Positions 1-4,807 of a DNA stretch of 5,896 nt are shown here, piece after piece. Below the pieces are notes generated by a model. The model was not told the origin of the DNA. It saw only the letters and a program-made list of their open reading frames with translations, and did not search any database. Positions within the stretch are counted from its first letter, which is position 1; every line of letters starts with the position of its first letter. A program made the position numbers and the translations under genes. The DNA is from Candidatus Methanophagales archaeon (GTDB taxonomy: Archaea > Halobacteriota > Syntropharchaeia > Alkanophagales > Methanospirareceae): NCBI GenBank assembly GCA_021161765.1, contig JAGGZZ010000048.1:1-5896 (forward strand). Direction: 5' to 3'.

Positions 1-1156
1 CTCTTATATCCACGTCATCATCGTCTACTGTCAATCCAGAAGCAGCAACAGCCGCGTCAGAAGCCCAAGTCGTTGCAGGAGGAGGAGTTACAAATGTTGT
101 CTCATATACATGTATTGTGTATGTTCTGTCGTCTGCGCCGGTCGTAGCAATCTTAACCTCAGCAATGCCGTCACTTCCGGTTTTTGCCCACGCTGCCAGA
201 TTAGGTGTTGCCGTTGTCGGATATGCTACTCCAGTGGCATCTAAATTTTTGACATCTCCCACCATTTTTATCGCTGGCGGGGCAGTCACATCCACACCAG
301 TAACTGTTACGTAATAGTAAGTCGTTGGATTCCCATTAATCTTTACTGACATGTCCGTTCCTTTGCCAACTTCATCTTCTACTGCTTCTATTGAAAGCTC
401 CTCACTGCGAACCGTGAACTTATATTCTGACGATGAAACAGCCAGCATGTTGCAAGTGGTTTTATCCAACTTGTATTTAACTGTGTACTCCCCTGTATCT
501 AAATCGGTTATGCGTAATCCGTGAGCTGGTGCTACATATGCTGGAGCTGTCAACGTTGGTGCTGGATTCCCTACAAACATTGTAGTCCCAAGTATGCCGA
601 CATCATTAAGAGCTTGACTATCAATAGTCGGAACTGCTAATCCATCAGGGTCGTAAACCTTGATATCAATCAATGCTCCAGGTATTTGAGTTCCAATGTT
701 TGGTTCTACTTTAAACACTATTTCTGAACTTTTTGGAACGCTCTTTCCAACTATGGTATCCTGTGCTGCGTTATTCAATATTATGTCCCCTGAGATTTCC
801 GCATGGTCAATGAATACGTAGAAATCACCTGCACTCCAACCAGGTGTGCCATCTGTATCAGCAAAATATTTGCCTTCTATTGTCTCAGGTATTGTCATAC
901 CTGCTGTCACAGTAATCGGAGATGCTCCTTCTGTGGGAGTATCAGTAACTCCTTCCAACGCAGTTACCCCGACGGGGAAATTTAATCCTTGCTCTCCAAT
1001 ATAAACTGTATCCCCACTGACTATAGTAGTAGCTGCGGTTCTCGCACTTCCTGTCGGCACCATCGCCGCAAACACCAAAGCTAACATAATAGCAGCCATC
1101 GCAATCCCTATTATCGCTTTACCTCTTTTGCTTTTGCCTTTCATTTTTGTTTCCAT
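1..1156 (-). CDS. Secreted DUF3821-like surface protein, N-terminal part (runs off left edge)
   Basis: This is an open frame of 385 codons with no stop before the window edge, so its C-terminus is missing. The N-terminus is a signal peptide: a basic stretch (residues 6-13), a hydrophobic core (about 14-33) and a likely cleavage site after GSA near residue 38. Directly after it comes SGDTVYIGEQGLNF (about 46-59), which resembles the opening of the archaeal DUF3821 domain found in secreted and S-layer-associated proteins of methanogens. Further on are beta-rich segments such as SSEIVFKVEPN, LIDIKVYDPDG and GEYTVKYKLDKT, typical of Ig-like extracellular domains. The start at 1156 is chosen because AGGAGGTG lies just upstream (1176-1169); a second in-frame Met at 1144 is possible. 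It has its own TATA region and is the last gene of the minus-strand group. Cell-surface location is well supported; the family assignment comes from motif memory, and a precise role is unknown. Confidence 0.75.
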   Translation of the reverse strand, partial: METKMKGKSKRGKAIIGIAMAAIMLALVFAAMVPTGSARTAATTIVSGDTVYIGEQGLNFPVGVTALEGVTDTPTEGASPITVTAGMTIPETIEGKYFADTDGTPGWSAGDFYVFIDHAEISGDIILNNAAQDTIVGKSVPKSSEIVFKVEPNIGTQIPGALIDIKVYDPDGLAVPTIDSQALNDVGILGTTMFVGNPAPTLTAPAYVAPAHGLRITDLDTGEYTVKYKLDKTTCNMLAVSSSEYKFTVRSEELSIEAVEDEVGKGTDMSVKINGNPTTYYYVTVTGVDVTAPPAIKMVGDVKNLDATGVAYPTTATPNLAAWAKTGSDGIAEVKIATTGADDRTYTIHVYETTFVTPPPATTWASDAAVAASGLTVDDDDVDIR

Positions 1157-1168
1157 TTTTTTCTTTTT

Positions 1169-1176
1169 CACCTCCT
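1169..1176 (-). promoter_or_regulatory. Shine-Dalgarno of the DUF3821-like gene
   Basis: AGGAGGTG on the minus strand is a full match to the anti-SD of archaeal 16S rRNA. The A/G-rich spacer from AGGAGG to the ATG at 1156 is 14 nt, longer than usual. It supports the start at 1156 over the internal Met at 1144. Confidence 0.75.
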
Positions 1177-1199
1177 AAGTTCTTTTTATTAGCAAGGAA

Positions 1200-1219
1200 G
1201 TATATAAGATTTTCGGTTC
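1200..1219 (-). promoter_or_regulatory. TATA/BRE promoter of the DUF3821-like gene
   Basis: The minus strand reads GAACCGAAAATCTTATATAC, a purine-rich BRE-like stretch followed by an archaeal TATA box centred near 1204. Initiation about 25 nt downstream would fall near 1178, just in front of the Shine-Dalgarno, giving a 5' UTR of about 20 nt. Fifteen of 19 positions match the promoter of the gene at 1876 (1939-1957), so the two are homologous. Confidence 0.6.
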
Positions 1220-1228
1220 ATAGCGCAT

Positions 1229-1334
1229 TTAGGGATTAGGGAATAGCCACTAGCCAATAGGGAATGGCACATTAGCCCCCTGGTGGCTAGCGCCTACATC
1301 GCCCCTATTGCCCCGCTTCCGCCGTCACCTTTAT
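1229..1334. repeat. Intergenic repeat block, copy 1
   Basis: Positions 1229-1256 are identical over 28 bp to 1963-1990. The block continues with short related pieces (GGGAAT, CACTAGCCA, TGGCTAG, GCCTA, CCCCTATTG) and ends in a CCCCGCTTC...TCACCTT segment that is also present in copy 2. CACTAGCCA and a nearby TGGCTAGCG are inverted relative to each other, so a hairpin is possible. No reading frame of note crosses it. It sits immediately upstream of the promoter of the gene starting at 1156. Confidence 0.7.
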
Positions 1335-1489
1335 CTTATCTTACCCCCTTTTCTTTCTCTCTATATCTCTCTACTATATCTCCTATATAAAGCATAAATA
1401 ACTTATGCTTTTTGTTTTTGGCATGTATTTATATAGCGCTCCCCCACCGCAGCGCTCTCACCCGTGATATGATGAGCATGAGTTATTTA
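1335..1489. other. Non-coding gap with pyrimidine tract, hairpin and TATA-like sites
   Basis: This is the remainder of the 333-bp gap between the genes starting at 1156 and ending at 1490. It holds a long plus-strand pyrimidine tract (about 1343-1383), a perfect 9-bp hairpin (1389-1411), a TATA-like TTTATATA on each strand (minus near 1384-1391, plus near 1427-1434), and two copies of the palindrome AGCGCT (1435-1440, 1451-1456) that could pair. No gene is visible. The outward-facing TATA-like sites could drive a small RNA, but nothing shows a product. Confidence 0.4.
1389..1411 (+). other. Hairpin followed by T-tract (plus strand)
   Basis: AAAGCATAA and TTATGCTTT form a perfect 9-bp stem around the loop ATAAC. 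On the plus strand it runs into TTTTTGTTTTT, resembling an intrinsic terminator. No plus-strand gene lies to its left, so if it acts it would stop antisense or spurious transcription. The T-tract is in the wrong orientation for the minus-strand gene ending at 1490. Confidence 0.4.
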
Positions 1490-1876
1490 TCAGGTCATAG
1501 ATATTATGACGAAAAGCATAGAGATTAAGAAGACATCCGAAATGGAGGTCAAACTCTCCCCTCTTTCCTCTATCTTCTTTTTCAGTTCTTTTATCCCCCT
1601 TATCATTTCTATTATCCCCTCCTCCCTATCCCTCCTTTTCCTCGTAAATATCCCTGGCCCTGCTTTCATCCTTCTAATAAGATACACAAAAGCCAAAATA
1701 AATAACAATAATGACAGTCCAGGCGTAATGTAACTGAGAAGCATGAATATATTTATTTCTTTTAGTCCTTCAATTCCTGCTTGCGCACTCACCATCGGCA
1801 CCATTGTTACAAGCGTTACAAGCGAAGCCAACATCGCTTCTAATAACCCCATCCCTCTTTTCATCTTTGTCTTCAT
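1490..1876 (-). CDS. Small exported membrane protein with coiled coil; short paralog of 3083-3631
   Basis: This is a 128-aa protein of no family I recognise. It has an N-terminal signal peptide (hydrophobic about 10-31, VPMVSAQ), a short outer segment starting AGIEG, one transmembrane helix (about 46-67), a basic RRMK stop-transfer region, and a Glu/Lys-rich coiled coil (about 84-107, IIEMIRGIKELKKKIEE). The C-terminus is short and hydrophobic. It aligns along its length with the protein at 3083-3631: VPMV-A-AGIEG, MLS-IT, the coil, and LT-SDVFL are shared. After SDVFL the paralog has about 40 more residues that are absent here, while both end in a similar ISM motif, so this copy seems to carry an internal deletion. 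AGGAAG (1897-1892) precedes the start by a 15-nt spacer that is all A/G apart from its first base. It has its own promoter and a long gap on both sides. Function unknown, probably cell envelope. Confidence 0.75.
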   Translation of the reverse strand: MKTKMKRGMGLLEAMLASLVTLVTMVPMVSAQAGIEGLKEINIFMLLSYITPGLSLLLFILAFVYLIRRMKAGPGIFTRKRRDREEGIIEMIRGIKELKKKIEERGESLTSISDVFLISMLFVIISMT

Positions 1877-1937
1877 TTTTTTTCTTTTTCGCTTCCTATG
1901 TTTTTTTATCCCTATGCTTTTCCAATAGGAGAAGGGG

Positions 1938-1957
1938 GCATATAAAACTTCCGGTTC
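1938..1957 (-). promoter_or_regulatory. TATA/BRE promoter of the gene starting at 1876
   Basis: The minus strand has GAACCGGAAGTTTTATATG, a BRE-like purine stretch plus a TATA box centred near 1944. Predicted initiation is about 25 nt downstream, near 1918, giving a leader of roughly 40 nt. It is homologous to the promoter at 1200-1219, with the same GAACCG core directly upstream of the TATA box. Confidence 0.6.
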
Positions 1958-1962
1958 GTTAC

Positions 1963-2113
1963 TTAGGGATTAGGGAATAGCCACTAGCCACTGGGGAACA
2001 GGGCATTATTCCCCCCTTCCCTAGTGCCTATTTAGTGGCTAGTGCCTACGTCCCTAGTGCCTATACCCCTATTGCCTATTGCCTATCCCCCGCTTCGCCT
2101 CCTTTCACCTTCA
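1963..2113. repeat. Intergenic repeat block, copy 2, with 7-bp-periodic CCTAKTG units
   Basis: The block starts with the same 28 bp as copy 1 (1963-1990) and is longer. It contains a run of short units based on CCTAGTG and CCTATTG, spaced about 7 bp apart between 2020 and 2087, and ends in the CCCCGCTTCGCC...TCACCTT segment shared with copy 1. GCCACTAGCCAC (1979-1991) is complementary, with one mismatch, to GTGGCTAGTGCC (2035-2046). The style recalls the short tandemly repeated heptamer sequences known from cyanobacterial intergenic regions; that comparison is by appearance only. It occupies most of the 274-bp gap between the genes at 1876 and 2151. Confidence 0.7.
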
Positions 2114-2150
2114 TTCTTCTTTTATTGCTTTTGCTTCTGTTCATTTTTAT

Positions 2151-2561
2151 TCAAATGTTGAACACGTTTATGATGATATAAACAACGATTCCCGCAACGA
2201 TGCTGAGCCATATCGGATACATGCTGTTCCTTATCGCTTTTTCCATCCTCGCAAAACCCTCTTCCATCTTCGTAAAACCCCCTTCCATCTTCGTAAAACC
2301 CCCTTCCATCTTCGTAAAACCTTTTTCCATCCCTTCTTCTATTCTCGTAAAACCTTTTTCCATCCCTTCTTCTATTCTCGTAAAACCTTTTTCCACCGTA
2401 TCTTGCGTCTCTTCCAGCCGGTAGAACAATCTGCTTATTCCAAATAGCAGCACCGTGAAGTTATCCACTCCTTTCTTCTCGTCCATCAGTTTCTTGAATT
2501 CCTCCTCCGCTTTGCGTTTTATATATCCTTCTATCTGATTATCCTGATTTCTCTTATTCAT
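2151..2561 (-). CDS. Repeat coiled-coil protein with C-terminal membrane anchor
   Basis: This 136-aa protein belongs to no family I can name. It has a charged N-terminus (1-30), a linker (31-55), a repeated coiled coil (57-108), and one transmembrane helix at the C-terminus (about 116-133), i.e. a tail-anchored layout without a signal peptide. The coil begins with two perfect 11-residue units (EKGFTRIEEGM) and then shifts to four 7-residue units (GFTKMEG, GFTKMEG, GFTKMEE, GFARMEK). Hendecads and heptads favour slightly different supercoil handedness, so the stalk changes register midway. The repeats are mirrored in the DNA by perfect 33-bp and near-perfect 21-bp tandem copies. It lies 94 bp after the gene at 2656 and may be read from that operon or from a TATA-like site at about 2591-2600. 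The Shine-Dalgarno is weak. Repeat-coil plus anchor proteins often act as oligomeric scaffolds; that is an inference here. Confidence 0.75.
   Translation of the reverse strand: MNKRNQDNQIEGYIKRKAEEEFKKLMDEKKGVDNFTVLLFGISRLFYRLEETQDTVEKGFTRIEEGMEKGFTRIEEGMEKGFTKMEGGFTKMEGGFTKMEEGFARMEKAIRNSMYPIWLSIVAGIVVYIIINVFNI
2240..2323. repeat. Tandem 21-bp repeats inside the coiled-coil gene
   Basis: Units 2261-2281 and 2282-2302 are identical; 2303-2323 differs only in its last two bases; 2240-2260 is a degenerate fourth unit. On the minus strand each encodes one heptad of the type GFTKMEG. The unit is a multiple of three, so slippage changes coil length without breaking the frame. Confidence 0.9.
2321..2386. 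repeat. Two perfect 33-bp tandem repeats inside the coiled-coil gene
   Basis: Positions 2321-2353 and 2354-2386 are identical. Each encodes one 11-residue unit (EKGFTRIEEGM, in some phase) on the minus strand. Identity at third codon positions points to a recent duplication. Confidence 0.9.
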
Positions 2562-2588
2562 TTTTTCCCGTTCTTTCTTTTTCTGTTT

Positions 2589-2602
2589 AACTTTATATCT
2601 TT
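2589..2602 (-). promoter_or_regulatory. Possible internal promoter for the repeat coiled-coil gene
   Basis: On the minus strand AAAAAGATATAAAGTT gives a purine-rich flank and a TATA-like core centred near 2595. Initiation about 25 nt downstream would give a leader of only about 10 nt before the ATG at 2561, consistent with the poor Shine-Dalgarno. The region is AT-rich, so chance is a real alternative. Confidence 0.35.
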
Positions 2603-2655
2603 TTCCTTTTTGTTTCTTCCTTTAGCACAGGTTTCTTTTTTAAAGAAAAGGGTTT

Positions 2656-3048
2656 TTACGTGAGTTTTACACTTATCTCGCTAAGCTTTACATAAATCTG
2701 GATAAGTATAGGAATGAACATACCGGCCAGGAAACTGACGGTGAACAGGTTCATAGCTATAACAATTCCTATAACTCCCGTGTCTTGTATGATCCCAAAC
2801 ACTTCTAAGAGAAGTATAAGAATACCTATGCCTAAGAAAACATAAGCAGGAATCAGCCATTTACTTATAAGTAATTGCCTTGCCCTTAGTTCGGTTGTAT
2901 CCATCATTATTTCCTTTTTCATTGCTTTTGCTTCTTTCAGTATCTTTATCACTTTCTCTCTTCTTCTCAGCCTGCCAATCAAAAGATAAGCAAAAGTCAA
3001 AACCGCAAGCAAAAATGCTACTCCCAACCCCATCTGCCACAGTTCCAT
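2656..3048 (-). CDS. Small three-helix membrane protein, paralog family member without signal peptide
   Basis: This is a 130-aa membrane protein of no recognised family. The first transmembrane helix (about 6-25, VAFLLAVLTFAYLL) followed by RLRRRE closely resembles the TM and basic border of the protein at 3083-3631 (ALAFLVAITGFAYFI then HKRRKKE). A coil-like charged segment follows (about 28-58, VIKILKEAKAMKKEI), then two further hydrophobic helices (about 64-86 and 92-120). It lacks the signal peptide and AGIEG segment of its relatives. AGGAGG (3070-3065) precedes the ATG by a 16-nt A/G-rich spacer, so the start is well placed despite the long distance. It begins 34 bp after the upstream gene and probably shares its transcript. 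The conserved TM-coil-TM plan suggests a membrane complex with its paralog; the biochemical role is unknown. Confidence 0.75.
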   Translation of the reverse strand: MELWQMGLGVAFLLAVLTFAYLLIGRLRRREKVIKILKEAKAMKKEIMMDTTELRARQLLISKWLIPAYVFLGIGILILLLEVFGIIQDTGVIGIVIAMNLFTVSFLAGMFIPILIQIYVKLSEISVKLT

Positions 3049-3064
3049 CTTTTCTTTTCTTTCG

Positions 3065-3070
3065 CCTCCT
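3065..3070 (-). promoter_or_regulatory. Shine-Dalgarno with long purine spacer
   Basis: AGGAGG on the minus strand stands 16 nt before the ATG at 3048, with an A/G-rich spacer whose only pyrimidine is its first base. No in-frame ATG lies closer, so this site decides the start. The same arrangement is seen in front of 1156 and 1876. Confidence 0.6.
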
Positions 3071-3082
3071 TTAAACCTTCTT

Positions 3083-3631
3083 TTATTTTAGCATAGATAT
3101 CATAGCGAGACAAAGAGCAACCACTACACTTAACCCAAATAATATCCATGTTCTCACGTCTTCTATCCCTTTATTCACGTTTCTTATCCTTATATTTACA
3201 TTTCTTATCTCCGAAAGGAGAAGAATTTGCATCAAAAAGACATCAGAGACAGTGGTTAATTCCACCCCCTTCTCTTCTATTCTCTTCTTTAATTCTTTCA
3301 CTTCCTTTATTATCTCTATTATTTCCTCCTCTCTGCCCCTCCATTCCTTTGCTTCTTTTATTGTCGCCATTATTTCTTCCTCCTTACTTCTCCTCGCTTC
3401 TTTCTTCCTTCTCTTATGAATGAAATAGGCAAAACCTGTGATTGCAACCAAAAATGCGAGCGCAAGGGTGATGCGACTGAGCATTGTGAAAGCGTTCATT
3501 CCTTCAATTCCTGCTTCTGCTCCCACCATTGGCACTGGAACCAAAACCGCAAGCAAAAATGCTATTCCTACTTTCCATTTCCCTTCTTTCACGTTGCCGT
3601 TCATTTCATTTTCACTTCCGCTTTTTTTCAT
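3083..3631 (-). CDS. Exported membrane protein with coiled coil and C-terminal TM; full-length paralog
   Basis: At 182 aa this is the longest member of the local paralogous family, and I know no named family for it. It has a signal peptide (about 20-38, ending VPMVGA), AGIEG at 40-44, a transmembrane helix (about 53-71), a strongly basic HKRRKKEARR border, a coiled coil (about 80-122) and a second transmembrane helix (about 161-180). The coil holds an internal duplication: EEEIMATIKEAKE is followed by EEEIIEIIKEVKE. By the positive-inside rule the coil is cytoplasmic. The frame opens at 3631, 24 bp after the upstream gene across a spacer of almost only A and T with no Shine-Dalgarno. The next Met (residue 10, at 3604) is preceded by GGAAGTGA at an 8-nt spacing and is an equally good or better start. 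Genes on both sides share the strand and likely the transcript. Confidence 0.8.
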   Translation of the reverse strand: MKKSGSENEMNGNVKEGKWKVGIAFLLAVLVPVPMVGAEAGIEGMNAFTMLSRITLALAFLVAITGFAYFIHKRRKKEARRSKEEEIMATIKEAKEWRGREEEIIEIIKEVKELKKRIEEKGVELTTVSDVFLMQILLLSEIRNVNIRIRNVNKGIEDVRTWILFGLSVVVALCLAMISMLK

Positions 3632-3655
3632 TGTTTAATATATATTATATTAAAA

Positions 3656-4486
3656 TTATCTTTCGCTCCTTAGCAACACGTGATATTGAAATTGAAAATC
3701 TTCTCCACGTTCTTGTATTGTCAGTTTACCCTCGCCTGCCGTGATGAAATTTTCAAGTCCTAAATTCAGAACGTTTAACGAGATATTACCCACGCTCTGG
3801 CCTTGCTCCTGGTACGGCTTCTCGGCACTTGCGTTTCCATTCCCATTCCCCGTCGGTTCTGGTTCCGCCTCCGCCGCATCCTGCGTTGGCATAGGCATAG
3901 GAATGGGCGTAGGCACGGGAGCCTGAATAATATCCGCATCAATAGCCAGCTTATTCACTGCCAAACTATCCTTCGCGTGGCTGGTATTAACGTTAATATT
4001 AACAAGCTTGTAATGCGTTCCTGCAAACTGCATATATCCCTGGTAAGTGGGTGCACATGCTTTTTCCATTATCTCTCCTCGTATCTCGTCAATGCTCTTG
4101 TTCTGCCCCATAAGTTCTCTAATTCGTATCGGCTCAAGCTGCCGTACCCTGATGATATTCGCTCTGAGCGGAAGCGCATGGAATTCCGTTCCTGTTCCTG
4201 CTCCTGTTCCATCAGCATTTAATGCGAAACCATACCCCCGATAAACTACCCGTACTGGCGCGTCATTGTCATCCATCGTCGGTTCCGCTTCACCTTGCGC
4301 GCCCCTTTCCCCTCCGCTGTATTCCGCCGATGACTGCTGCTGGGACTCTTGCTCTTGCGCCACGGCGATACCTGCTCCAACACCTGTTATAAGGGTAGAA
4401 CAGAGCAATAGCGCTGCTATTGCTAGCATTACCATGCCTGTGCGCAAAACCCTCCGTGTGTTTGTATTTGTATGTTTTAAATTCAT
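3656..4486 (-). CDS. Secreted protein of unknown function with Pro-rich linker
   Basis: This 276-aa protein belongs to no family I recognise. Residues 1-43 form a long signal peptide: basic start with RR at 11-12, hydrophobic 18-42, likely cleavage after VAQ or VA. A Gln/Glu/Ser-rich spacer (44-72) leads into a compact domain (about 77-186) beginning VRVVYRGYGFALNADG and containing FHALPLRANIIRVRQ, an Ile/Arg/Glu helix and a beta-rich stretch. A PVPTPIPMPMPT linker (about 190-202) plus an acidic, Asn/Gly-rich segment separates it from a C-terminal beta-rich domain (about 228-276). The one Cys of the mature part, in KACAPT, cannot form an internal disulfide. It is the first gene of a likely four-gene minus-strand unit and has its own TATA promoter. 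GC content is visibly higher than in the small membrane proteins behind it. Extracellular location is well supported; the function is not. Confidence 0.8.
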   Translation of the reverse strand: MNLKHTNTNTRRVLRTGMVMLAIAALLLCSTLITGVGAGIAVAQEQESQQQSSAEYSGGERGAQGEAEPTMDDNDAPVRVVYRGYGFALNADGTGAGTGTEFHALPLRANIIRVRQLEPIRIRELMGQNKSIDEIRGEIMEKACAPTYQGYMQFAGTHYKLVNINVNTSHAKDSLAVNKLAIDADIIQAPVPTPIPMPMPTQDAAEAEPEPTGNGNGNASAEKPYQEQGQSVGNISLNVLNLGLENFITAGEGKLTIQERGEDFQFQYHVLLRSER

Positions 4487-4522
4487 TTATTTTCTCACGC
4501 TTGGATTTTAGTTCGCTGTGAA

Positions 4523-4540
4523 CGATATAAAAAGGGTATG
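4523..4540 (-). promoter_or_regulatory. TATA promoter of the secreted-protein gene / operon
   Basis: The minus strand has CCCTTTTTATATCG, with a TATA box centred near 4528, 42 nt before the ATG at 4486. Initiation would fall near 4502, giving a leader of about 16 nt. A partly palindromic GAACGAACCGTTC lies just upstream (4543-4555) and could bind a regulator; it resembles the GAACCG core next to the two other TATA boxes but stands further away. Confidence 0.55.
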
Positions 4541-4628
4541 CAGAACGAACCGTTCAGAAAACAGTGAAAACGGTCAGCACTCGCCGTTTTTTGCGGAAAC
4601 CTTCTCTAAACGTTCTATAACGTTCCTT

Positions 4629-4686
4629 ACCACTGCGGAGAGCGCCGAATACGCAGAGTTTTAAGACGCGGATTAACACGGATTTA
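4629..4686. repeat. Interspersed-repeat-like segment
   Basis: The segment has the phrases ACCACTGCGGAGAGCGC, ACGCAGAG and GCGGATTAACACGGAT. The first resembles, in inverted orientation, the arm at 5065-5084, whose complement reads TCACCGCAGAGCACACGGAA. It abuts the antitoxin fragment exactly where the antitoxin N-terminus should begin. The type of repeat is judged by appearance only. Confidence 0.45.
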
Positions 4687-4687
4687 T

Positions 4688-4807
4688 TATGATAAAGAAG
4701 AAGCTGAAGACCTTTTAGGAATGCAAATGAGTTCAAAAGCATATTTGGATTGGCTGAGTCCGGAAAACGACATTTACGACGAGGTCTTTAAAGATGAAAT
4801 TGAGTAG
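4688..4807 (+). pseudogene. C-terminal remnant of an antitoxin (MazE-type partner of a MazF/PemK toxin)
   Basis: The open frame reads YDKEEAEDLLGMQMSSKAYL and then DWLSPENDIYDEVFKDEIE before the stop at 4805. A Trp followed by an acidic ENDIYDE tail is typical of short antitoxins encoded before MazF/PemK-like toxins. The DNA-binding N-terminal part is missing: the frame runs back into repeat DNA with no plausible start or ribosome site. The first in-frame Met is only at 4721. The frame overlaps the toxin start (ATG at 4794), the coupling expected of a true toxin-antitoxin operon. This is therefore a broken gene, not a small novel protein. The subfamily of the antitoxin cannot be fixed from the tail alone. 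Confidence 0.6.

Noticed and set aside
117..985. Plus-strand open frames at 117-314 and 803-985
   Set aside because: They lie antisense to the continuous DUF3821-like minus-strand frame and show no start signals.
1389..1419. Hairpin plus T-tract as the terminator of the gene ending at 1490
   Set aside because: The T-tract is on the plus strand, whereas that gene is transcribed on the minus strand, where the hairpin is followed by no T-run.
2240..2386. Possible CRISPR array from the short repeats
   Set aside because: The repeats are directly adjacent with no spacers, in frame, and encode coil heptads or hendecads.
1506..2447. Plus-strand open frames over the small membrane-protein genes (e.g. 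1506-1733, 2079-2447, 2200-2424)
   Set aside because: They are Phe/Ser/Pro/Leu-rich mirror images of Glu/Lys-rich coils on the minus strand, with no ribosome sites. The repetitive FHLRKTP protein is only the 21-bp repeat read backwards.
3148..4222. Plus-strand open frames at 3148-3423, 3416-3673 and 3803-4222
   Set aside because: They are antisense to minus-strand genes with clear signal peptides, membrane helices and domain structure; composition is of shadow type (poly-Ser/Leu, Cys-Ser runs).
4554..4742. Minus-strand 62-codon frame upstream of the secreted-protein gene
   Set aside because: It overlaps repeat DNA and the antitoxin remnant, crosses the TATA-proximal region, and has no ribosome site or recognisable features.
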